Source: Myxococcales bacterium
GTDB lineage: Bacteria; Myxococcota_A; Bradymonadia; UBA7976; UBA1532
NCBI GenBank assembly: GCA_020633435.1
Contig: JACKDP010000009.1
Coordinates: 310,001-374,000, forward strand
Direction of reading: 5' to 3'
Length of the DNA stretch: 64,000 nucleotides
Made by a program: the position numbers and the translations under genes. Below the pieces are notes generated by a model. The model worked only from the letters and a program-made list of their open reading frames with translations, had not been told where the DNA came from and made no database searches. The stretch's first letter is position 1, and each line of letters begins with the position of its first letter. This document shows positions 17,443 through 24,450 of this stretch, in pieces.

Positions 17443-18723
17443 ATGGCCAGCAAGACCCCCCCGAAGCAGCGCCAGAACGTCTACGAGATCGCCCAGGCCC
17501 AGCTCCAGCGAGCGGCCGACGTCATCCGCCTCGAAGACCGCCTGCACATGATCCTCTCGCAGCCGAAGAACGAGCTGATCATCAACTTCCCGGTGCGGAT
17601 GGATGACGGCAACTATCGGCTCTTCAAGGGTTATCGCATCCAGCACAACGACATCATGGGCCCCTACAAGGGCGGCATCCGGTTCCACCCCGAGGTCCAC
17701 CTCGACGAGGTGAAGGCCCTCGCGGCCTGGATGACGTGGAAGTGCGCGGTGATGGAGATCCCCTTCGGCGGGGCCAAGGGCGGGGTCAAGTTCGACCCCC
17801 GCTCCACCAGCCCGGCGGAGCTGGAGCGCATCACCCGGCGCTTCACCCACGCCCTGGGCGACAACATCGGCCCCAACTACGACATCCCCGCCCCCGACAT
17901 GGGCACCAACGCCCAGACGATGGTCTGGATGATGGACACCTACATGAACCGGGGGCCGAGCCGCGACAAGAACGCCCAGCGCGCGGTGGTCACCGGCAAG
18001 TCCATCACCTCCGGCGGCTCCCAGGGCCGCGAGAAGGCCACCGGCCAGGGCGTCGTGTACGCCATCGAGGAGTGGGCGACCGAGAACGACTTCTCCCTCG
18101 ACGGCGCCACCTTCTCGGTGCAGGGCTTCGGGAACGTGGGCAGCCACGCGGCCGCCATCCTCTCCCGGATGGGCGCCAGCATGATCGCCGTCCAGGATCA
18201 CACGGGGGCCCTCGTCAACCGCGAGGGCATCCACCCCAAGCGCCTCGCCCGCCACGTCGCCGAGACGGGCGGCGTCGCGGGGTACAAGGGCGCGGAGCCC
18301 GTCGACAAGGCGACGTTCTTCGGGACGGAGGTGGACATCTTCATCCCCGCCGCCCTGGAGAGCCAGATCACCGCGGACACCGCCCCGCTGATGCGCTGCA
18401 AGCTGGTGGTCGAGGGCGCCAACGGCCCCACCGACCTCGAGGGCGAGGCCATCTTGCAGGACAAGGGGGTGCAGATCCTCCCCGACGTCCTCGCGAACGC
18501 GGGCGGCGTGACGGTGAGCTACTTCGAGTGGCTGCAGAACCGCCGCGCCGAGTCCTGGACGCTCGAGGAGGTGGACGCCCGCCTGCACGCGATGATGGTG
18601 CGCGCCTACCGCACCGTGCGCCGGGTCGCCCGCGAGCACGGCATCGACAACCGCACGGCGGCCTACGTCCACAGCCTGCAGCGCATCCAGGAAGTGTATC
18701 GCGAGCGCGGCATCTTCCCCTGA
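17443..18723 (+). CDS. gdhA: glutamate dehydrogenase (Glu/Leu/Phe/Val family)
   Basis: Reversible oxidative deamination of glutamate to 2-oxoglutarate with NAD(P). 426 residues, normal for the hexameric family. The substrate-binding stretch PYKGGIRFHPEV, the catalytic Lys region IPFGGAKGGV, and PAPDMGTN are all present; the Rossmann motif is FSVQGFGNVGSHAA. Position-specific residues that separate glutamate from leucine or phenylalanine dehydrogenases were not resolved, but length and motifs favour glutamate. GGGAG lies 5 nt upstream of ATG 17443. Monocistronic. Confidence 0.93.
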   Translation: MASKTPPKQRQNVYEIAQAQLQRAADVIRLEDRLHMILSQPKNELIINFPVRMDDGNYRLFKGYRIQHNDIMGPYKGGIRFHPEVHLDEVKALAAWMTWKCAVMEIPFGGAKGGVKFDPRSTSPAELERITRRFTHALGDNIGPNYDIPAPDMGTNAQTMVWMMDTYMNRGPSRDKNAQRAVVTGKSITSGGSQGREKATGQGVVYAIEEWATENDFSLDGATFSVQGFGNVGSHAAAILSRMGASMIAVQDHTGALVNREGIHPKRLARHVAETGGVAGYKGAEPVDKATFFGTEVDIFIPAALESQITADTAPLMRCKLVVEGANGPTDLEGEAILQDKGVQILPDVLANAGGVTVSYFEWLQNRRAESWTLEEVDARLHAMMVRAYRTVRRVAREHGIDNRTAAYVHSLQRIQEVYRERGIFP

Positions 18724-18738
18724 GCCCGCTGGACGGCG

Positions 18739-19383
18739 ATGGACCACCTGCCCCCCTCCCTCGCCCGCATCGTGCGGACGGAGGCGCGCGCCGCGCATGC
18801 CATCCTCCCCGCCGGGGTGGTCTCGCAAGAGGAGCTGGAGCAGTTCGGCCACGTCGGGCTGCTGGAGGCCCGGGAGCGCTTCGACCCCAGCCGGGGCGTG
18901 GCCTTCGGCGCCTTCGCACGGTTCCGGGTGCGGGGCGCCATCTATGACGGCCTGCGCCAGATCGGCGCCCTGACGCGCCGCTCCTACGAGCGCCTGCGCC
19001 GCGCCGTCATCGCCCACGACGCGGTGGGCGAGCCCGCCCCGGTGCCCGCCGAGGGCCCCGACCCGGGCCAGGACGCCCAGGTCGTCTACGCGTCCATCGT
19101 GCGGCTGGCCATGGCCCGCATCGCCGACGAGACGCTGGCCGACGCCCCCGCCGATCCCGAGGAGGCCGCCTGCGACAGCGAGACGCACGCCCGCGTGCGG
19201 GCCGCGTTCCAGCAGCTCGACGACGAGTCGCAGATCGTGCTCCGCGCCGTCCTCGATCTGGGGGAAGAGGGGGACTCGGGAGCGGCCCTGGCGCGGCGCC
19301 GCGGGGTCAGCCGATCGGCCGTTTCCCGGGTGCACCGCGAGGCGCTCTTTCGTCTGAAACGTCTTTTGGAATCCAGCAGTTGA
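18739..19383 (+). CDS. FliA/WhiG-type sigma-70 factor
   Basis: 214-residue alternative sigma factor. Region 2 is visible as EELEQFGHVGLLEARERFDP...FGAFARFRVRGAIYDGLRQ, typical of the flagellar/WhiG class. Region 4 closes the protein with a helix-turn-helix (ALARRRGVSRSAVSRVHREALFRLKRLL). Unlike the genes after it, this frame is intact. Its TGA stop overlaps the TTG start of the sctJ remnant (TTGA), so it was the first gene of that operon and may have controlled it. No flagellar genes and no anti-sigma (FlgM) gene are nearby. Its present regulon is unknown. Confidence 0.85.
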   Translation: MDHLPPSLARIVRTEARAAHAILPAGVVSQEELEQFGHVGLLEARERFDPSRGVAFGAFARFRVRGAIYDGLRQIGALTRRSYERLRRAVIAHDAVGEPAPVPAEGPDPGQDAQVVYASIVRLAMARIADETLADAPADPEEAACDSETHARVRAAFQQLDDESQIVLRAVLDLGEEGDSGAALARRRGVSRSAVSRVHREALFRLKRLLESSS

Positions 19384-19995
19384 GGGCGGTGCTCCTCGCC
19401 CTCTGCCTGTCCGTGGCGGGCTGCAGCGAGGTGCTCGTCCGCGGCCTCGACGAGGCGTCTGCAGGCGAAGTCATGGCCGCGCTGGCCGCCGCCTGCATCC
19501 CGGCGAGCCGCCAGCGCGACCGCGGCGACCGCTTCCTCGTCGAGGTCAGCGCCGAGGCCGCCGGGCCGGCGTGGGCCCAGCTGCGCGCCCCGGGCTGCCC
19601 CGCGCGCCCGCGGCCCCGCCCCCGGCCGCTGGGTCGTCGGTCCGGCCGAGGCCCGGGCCCAGGAGCGCCAGGCCCAGGCCGCGGCCCTCGAGCAGACGCT
19701 GGAGGCGCTCGGCGCCGTCCGCACGGCCCGGGTGACGCTCACCGAAGCCGGCGCCGCCGTCGTGCTCCGCGTCGACGACGCCCGCGTCGGCCCCACCGCC
19801 GAGGCCCTCGTGCGCGCGGCCGTGCCCCCGGGGGCGGCCGTCGAGGTGCGGCTGGAGCCCATCGTCCTGCCCCCGCCGTGGTCGCCGCCGGCCGGTGCGC
19901 CGTCCGTCGCGCTCAGCGCCCTCGTCGCGGCGCTCACCCTCGCCTGTGGCGCCTTGCTGGTGCAGCTCCGGCGCGTCCGGCGGTCCCGGGCATGA
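19380..19995 (+). pseudogene. sctJ: type III secretion inner-ring lipoprotein SctJ (YscJ-like), frameshifted
   Basis: SctJ lipoproteins form the inner-membrane ring of non-flagellar type III secretion systems. A lipoprotein signal (LLALCLSVAGC) and the first ring domain (RGLDEASAGEVMAALAAACIPA) are read from TTG 19380. Around 19600-19630, in a GC run, the coding signal changes frame and continues RWVVGPAEARAQERQAQAA, TLEALGAVRTARVTLTEAG, a second ring domain, and a C-terminal transmembrane helix ending VQLRRVRRSRA at 19995. That is the exact YscJ order: lipobox, RBM1, linker, RBM2, TM. One 1-nt change would join the halves. The ATGA overlap with the next gene supports the second frame as the real end. 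Confidence 0.75.
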
Positions 19996-20407
19996 TCGCG
20001 GGCGTCCCCCTCCCGCCCGACGGCCTGACGGTGCTCGCCGCGCTGCTGCGCCTGCACCCCGACGTCTCGCCCGACCTCCTGAGCCCCGCGCTGCGGGCCG
20101 CCGTAGCGGCCATCGACGCCGCCTCCATCGACGATCTCGCCCGCGCCGTCGCCCGGCGGACGCCCGCCGGCACGCCCCCGGCGCCGCCCGGCCGCAGCCC
20201 CGCCAGCCGGTTCACCCGCCGCTGGCACCGCCGCTGGCGCGTCGCCCAGGCCCTTGAGCCTGTCCCTGCTGCTGGCGCCCGGCCCTGACGCCGCCGCCCG
20301 GCTGGCCGACCGCCTGGCCCGCACCGCCGACGCCGCCGTCCGCCGCGACCTCGTCGCCCAGGCCCCTGCTCACCGTGGCCGCGCAGGCCACCGGGGCCCA
20401 GCCATGA
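19992..20407 (+). pseudogene. putative SctK-position gene, broken by two frameshifts
   Basis: Starts at ATG 19992, overlapping the sctJ stop (ATGA). The coding signal moves through three frames: MIAGVPLPPDGLTVLAALL... to about 20250, then SLLLAPGPDAAARLADRLA to about 20365, then LLTVAAQATGAQP with a stop at 20405-20407. That stop overlaps ATG 20404 of the next gene, as expected for an intact operon that later lost frame. The helical, Leu/Ala-rich product of about 138 residues sits where sctK lies in sctJKL operons. The identity rests on position only; no sequence motif confirms it. Confidence 0.45.
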
Positions 20408-20911
20408 GCCCGCCGCCCGCCATCCCACCGCCAGCCGCCTTCACCGTGGGCGGCCGCGTGCCTGCTGCCGTCAGCGCAGCCCTGGCCGAGGCCCGCCGCA
20501 TCCGCGACGCCTGGGCCGAGGCCGTCGAGGGCGCCCGCGCCGACGCCGCCGCCGAGGTCCGCCAGCGATACGGGCCGCAGCCTGCGCGCCCCTGCACCGC
20601 TGGGCCGCGCTGGAGCGGCGCCGCCTGGAGGCCCAGGCCGAGGCCCTCGCCGCCGCCCTGGCCACGCGCCTGCTCGCCCGGCCGCTCGCCGCCGAGCACC
20701 TCGCCGCCCTGCGCCTGACCCCCGGGCCGGTGGAGATCCGCCTGCACCCGACCGACGCGCCGCCGCCCTCGGCCCCCTGCCGCCGCCCCTCACCGTCGTG
20801 GCCGACCCGACGCTGCAGCCCGGCGACGTGGTGTTGACCGGCCCTGCCGGCCGCGTCGACGCCCGCGCGGCCACCCGCGTCCAGCGCCTCCTGGCTGGCG
20901 CTCGGCCGTGA
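20404..20911 (+). pseudogene. sctL: type III secretion stator protein SctL (YscL/FliH-like), frameshifted
   Basis: SctL binds the export ATPase and the cytoplasmic ring. From ATG 20404 the first frame gives AAFTVGGRVPAAVSAALAEA and a charged helix; near 20577-20592 the signal moves frame (LHRWAALERRRLEAQAEALA, then a region with VEIRLHP), and again near 20760-20795 to the diagnostic C-terminus VVADPTLQPGDVVLTGPAGR followed by VDARAATRVQRLL. The last block matches the YscL/HrpE end. The stop at 20909-20911 overlaps a GTG at 20908. Two frameshifts; about 169 residues if repaired, slightly short for the family. Confidence 0.7.
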
Positions 20912-21018
20912 TCGGCGCCCTGATCGACCGCCACGCCGCGGCCGCCGCCTCGGCCCTCGGCCGCGCGCCCTCGACCAGCAGCGCGACGCCGCCGCCGCGG
21001 CCTGGGCCCGCCGCCTGA
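20908..21018 (+). pseudogene. fragment between sctL and sctQ remnants
   Basis: A short reading from GTG 20908 (IGALIDRHAAAAASALGRA) continues, after a probable 1-nt shift near 20953-20967, as LDQQRDAAAAAWARRLR. It is helical and could be a small SctO-like piece or the start of a longer gene now lost. In intact operons the ATPase gene sctN usually lies about here; nothing in this stretch has Walker motifs. Identity unknown. Confidence 0.3.
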
Positions 21019-21876
21019 GGTTGCCGTCGGGATCGCGCCCTGGCCTGCCCCGGCCGCTGGCCCCCGCGCGCCGTCCCGGCCCTGCCCGTCGCGGTCGCTG
21101 GCCTCGAGCTGGCCGATGGCCGCGCGGCGCGCCTCGACGTCGACGCCCACCTGCTGGCCGGCCGCCTGGACCGCCTCGCGGGTGGCCCGGGCGTCGCCGT
21201 GGGGCCCGTGGCGCTCTCGCCGGCCGAGGAGGGCCTCTTCGCCTGGCTGGTGCTGGGGTGGCTGGCCTTGCTGCCCGGCGTCCGCCTCGCCTGGGTCCAT
21301 GGGGGCGCGCCCGCCTGGCCCCTCGGCGACGCGCCGCCCGGCGGAGTGGCCTGGCGCGTCACCATCGCCGGAGAGCTCGGGGGCGCCCGCTGGTGGCTGC
21401 CCGCCGACGCCGCGCCGTCGACCGCCGCGGTGGACCCGGCGCTGCCCCTCCGCGCCCGGATCGAGGCCGGCCACGTCCGGCTGGCCCAGGGCCTCGCGCC
21501 GGGCGACCTCGTCTACCCGGCCGGTGGCCTGGCCCTCGCCTGTGGCCCGCACCGCCTGCCCCTCACCCGCGCCGGCGAGCGCCTCGTCGTCGCCGCCGCC
21601 GCCCAGGAGCCGCTGATGCCCCCCGCCCTCGACGCCCTGCCCGTGCGGCTGGACGTGGTCCTCGGCCACCTCGAGCTCACCGTCGGCGCCCTCTCGGCGC
21701 TCCGCCCGGGCCAGGTCCTGCCGGTGCCCGCCGCCGAGCCCGTCGTCGTCACGCTCTGCGCCGGCGAGCGCCCCGTCGCCCAGGGCGTCCTGGTGGAGGA
21801 CGCGGGCCGCCTGGCCGTGCAGGTCACGCGCAGCCTCTGGAGCGAACAGCCTGAAACGACTGGGATTTTCGACTGA
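21019..21876 (+). pseudogene. sctQ: type III secretion cytoplasmic-ring protein SctQ (YscQ/FliN-like), damaged start
   Basis: The C-terminal surface-presentation (SpoA) domain is clear: LPVRLDVVLGHLELTVGALS, LRPGQVLPV and VTLCAGERPVAQGVLVEDAG. The frame is open from 21019 to the stop at 21876, with coding-like sequence from about 21067 (AVPALPVAVAGLELADG). The first ATG/GTG/TTG in this frame is GTG 21199, which would cut off part of the N-terminal domain, so the original start was probably lost to a frameshift near 21000-21070. It ends 7 nt before the stop of the convergent CpaF-like gene. Confidence 0.65.
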
Positions 21877-21882
21877 CGCTCG

Positions 21883-23706
21883 TCAGTCCTCTTCGCGCAC
21901 CACCGTGGTGCGGTTGCCGCGGCGAGCGGGCTTCGCGGGCGGGGCCTCCTCGGCGGGGCGGCCGAGGCTGCGGAGGATCTCGGAGAAGGTGCGCTTGCCC
22001 TTCTCCGCCGGCCGCTGGATGACCGTCTCCTCCTCCTCGTCGTCGTCCTCCATGCCGTCGAGGGCCGCTTCGATCTCCCCCGTCGCGCCCATGTCGACGC
22101 TGCCGCCCAGGGAGGCCAGCAGGCGCGAGAGCGGGTCGGGCGGGGACGAGCGCTCCACGGTGCGCTCCTCCAGCTCGGGGTCGGGGGGCAGGTCACCTGC
22201 GCCGAGGTCGCCGAGCAGGTCGAGGGCCTGGGTCGTCTCCATGTCCGGGTCGGCGGGCCGGGGCACCACGACGTCGATCTCCACCGAGGGATCGCCGTCG
22301 TCGGCGTCGCCCAGGCTGTCGATGCCCAGGTCGCTCGCGGTGTCGACCGTCGGGAAGGCCGCGCGGGGCGGGCGGCTGTCGGGCAGCTCGATGCGCGCCG
22401 ACGAGAGGATGCGGGGCGCGTCGGAGGCGGTGAGCGGGCGGGCGCCGGGCACGGCGACCCGGGCCGGGGCCGGCTCCTCCACCACGGCGGCCAGCGCCTC
22501 CCGGATGGCGCCCATCATCGAGCGGTCGAGCACCTCGACGTCGTCGCGCTCGGGCTCCGGCATCTCCCACGCGCCCGCGTGCTCCCGGTCGTCCTCGTCG
22601 GTGGTCGGGGCCTCCAGCACCGCGAGCGCGGCCGAGAAGGCGTCCACCGGGGGCGGCGTCACGGCCTCCAGGCCATCCTCCTCGCCCTCCCCGTCGTCCG
22701 GCTCGGCGAAGCGGCTCCACCGCACGGCCCAGCGCCCATGAGCCGGCTCCGTGGTGAACGTCCCGTTGGGCTGGAGCACGTGCAGGGCCTCCAGGACGGG
22801 GCCCTCCAGCTCGGCCGACACCGCGTCGACGCCGACCACCCGCGGGGTGAAGCCCGCGTCCACCGTCACCACGAGGTCGAGCCCGGCCGCGAGCAGGCCG
22901 GGGATGCCCCGGTCACGCCCCCCGCCGGCCCCCACGGCCGCGAGCCCGGCGAGCCAGGCGAGGCCCCCCGCCGCGTCCCGCCCGGCCAGCGCGATGAGCA
23001 CGGGGGCGGCGCGGCCCGAGAGCAGCGCCAGGGCCTCCCAGCCGTCGTGCGCGCGGAGCTGGTTGATGATCACCCGGTCGGGGTCCAGGCGCCCGGCGCT
23101 GTAGACCAGGTCGCCCACGCTCACCCCGCGCCGGCTCTGCCCGTCCCCGCGGCGCGGCGTCAGGCGGATGAGCGGCCGCGCCCCGAGCGCGAGGGCGTCG
23201 TCCTCGTCGATGACCACCACGCGCGCCACGGGGGACAGCATCCCCACGAGCACCTGCAGCAGGGCGTCGCGCGCCGGCCCGGGCGGCCCGGCGACCCCGA
23301 CGTTCAGGCCGGCCCGCATGGCCGTCGCCAGCGTCTCGCGCACGGCCGGGTGGGCCGCCAGGATGCCCCCCGCCCCCCGCGTCGGCGCCGGCCGGGCGAT
23401 GACGAGCACCGGCCCCTCCTTCACCACCGGCGCGCGCAGGGCCAGAAACCGCGTCCCGTCCTTCAGCATCGCTTCGAGGCACGGCGAGTCTTCGTCGAAG
23501 GGCTTGGCCGCCCGCGCCGCCAGCTCCGTCAGGGCCTTGAGCAGGTCCGGCGCCGGCCAGCGCACCTGGAGCGGCTCCGGCGGCCCGGCCCGCTGGACGT
23601 ACAGGCGGTCAGGGCCGTCGACGAGGACGCGCCGGACGGTGGGGTCGACCAGCAGGTCGCGGACGGGCCCGAACAGGCCCAGCAACGAGGCGGGGATGGG
23701 TGCCAA
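21883..23706 (-). CDS. CpaF/TadA-like secretion ATPase homologue with degenerate catalytic motifs
   Basis: 607 residues. The first ~330 follow the CpaF layout (LLVDPTVRRVLVDGPDRLYV, then FDEDSPCLEAMLKDGTRFLA). At residues 140-147 the P-loop GxxGxGKT is replaced by GPPGPARD, with no Lys or Ser/Thr. A Walker B-like VVVIDEDD remains (163-170). The usual VGEVRG is INQLRA (214-219) and the His-box TIHAN is IALAGRD. So the fold is kept but ATPase activity is unlikely. The last ~270 residues are acidic and low complexity, unlike CpaF. TTG start with GAGGAG 6 nt upstream. No Tad pilus genes are near. Confidence 0.75.
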   Translation of the reverse strand: MAPIPASLLGLFGPVRDLLVDPTVRRVLVDGPDRLYVQRAGPPEPLQVRWPAPDLLKALTELAARAAKPFDEDSPCLEAMLKDGTRFLALRAPVVKEGPVLVIARPAPTRGAGGILAAHPAVRETLATAMRAGLNVGVAGPPGPARDALLQVLVGMLSPVARVVVIDEDDALALGARPLIRLTPRRGDGQSRRGVSVGDLVYSAGRLDPDRVIINQLRAHDGWEALALLSGRAAPVLIALAGRDAAGGLAWLAGLAAVGAGGGRDRGIPGLLAAGLDLVVTVDAGFTPRVVGVDAVSAELEGPVLEALHVLQPNGTFTTEPAHGRWAVRWSRFAEPDDGEGEEDGLEAVTPPPVDAFSAALAVLEAPTTDEDDREHAGAWEMPEPERDDVEVLDRSMMGAIREALAAVVEEPAPARVAVPGARPLTASDAPRILSSARIELPDSRPPRAAFPTVDTASDLGIDSLGDADDGDPSVEIDVVVPRPADPDMETTQALDLLGDLGAGDLPPDPELEERTVERSSPPDPLSRLLASLGGSVDMGATGEIEAALDGMEDDDEEEETVIQRPAEKGKRTFSEILRSLGRPAEEAPPAKPARRGNRTTVVREED

Positions 23707-23852
23707 CGCAGTCTCCTCGGACCTGGGCGAGCATACTGGTCGCCCCCGCCGCGCGCCAGCTTGTTGACCGGTCGCCGGCCAGAGGCGTTGACGCGGCTGG
23801 CCGGATAATGCTAGGGACGCGCGTTCGGGACGAGTCAGGCACGAGGATCCGG

Positions 23853-24320
23853 GTGGTACGTCTCGCCTTCACCGCAGTGCTCTTGAGCGTGATCGGCCTC
23901 TCGGCCGCTCATGCCGCCGAGCGCATGGTGGGCACCTGCCTCACCCTCGAAGGCGTGCGCCTCGGCCCCTTCACCGACGCCGCCGATCCCGCCTGTGGTG
24001 CCGACTGCGGCGACGAGGACGTCCCCGACGCCCCCGACGACGAGCTCTGCGGCGATGACGCCTGCGGCGTCGACGAGCTGGCCGCCACGCGCCTGCCGCC
24101 GGCCGGCCCCCGCTGCCTCGAGCCCGGCCCGACGTGCAGCCCCGGCAGCGATGGGCTGCCCACGGCCTTCTTCTTCGCGGGCGGCAACGCCCTCTCCACC
24201 GCTCCGATCGGCGTGCCTGCGCGCGGCGACGGCACCTTGCCCGGGCCCGAGCCCGGGGAGCACGCCTTCAGCGTGCGCGAGTTCCGCGGCACCCGCGAAC
24301 CGCCCCCTCCCCGAGGCTGA
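23853..24320 (+). CDS. hypothetical secreted Cys-containing protein
   Basis: 155 residues with a Sec signal peptide (VRLAFTAVLLSVIGLSAAHA then AERM). The mature part has about ten Cys, mostly in an acidic stretch (ADCGDEDVPDAPDDELCGDD) that looks like an exposed disulfide-rich loop. No family recognised. GTG 23853 was chosen over ATG 23808 because GAGG lies 6 nt upstream and the signal peptide then begins properly. A separate transcription unit from the DsbA gene that follows about 130 nt later is likely. Confidence 0.6.
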   Translation: MVRLAFTAVLLSVIGLSAAHAAERMVGTCLTLEGVRLGPFTDAADPACGADCGDEDVPDAPDDELCGDDACGVDELAATRLPPAGPRCLEPGPTCSPGSDGLPTAFFFAGGNALSTAPIGVPARGDGTLPGPEPGEHAFSVREFRGTREPPPPRG

Positions 24321-24450
24321 GCCTCCCCCCGACGTTTGCGCCAGCGCGGCCCGTACGGTCGCGCTTGATGAAACCGGGTTCGCCCCTCGGACGGGGGCGG
24401 TGACCCACGGGCAAGTGCCCGAGCTGATTCACCATTCTGGAAGGAACGTG

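Noticed and set aside
19380..21876. Flagellar rather than type III secretion remnant
   Set aside because: A short YscJ-type lipoprotein with a single C-terminal helix is non-flagellar (FliF is larger and not a lipoprotein), and no other flagellar genes are near.
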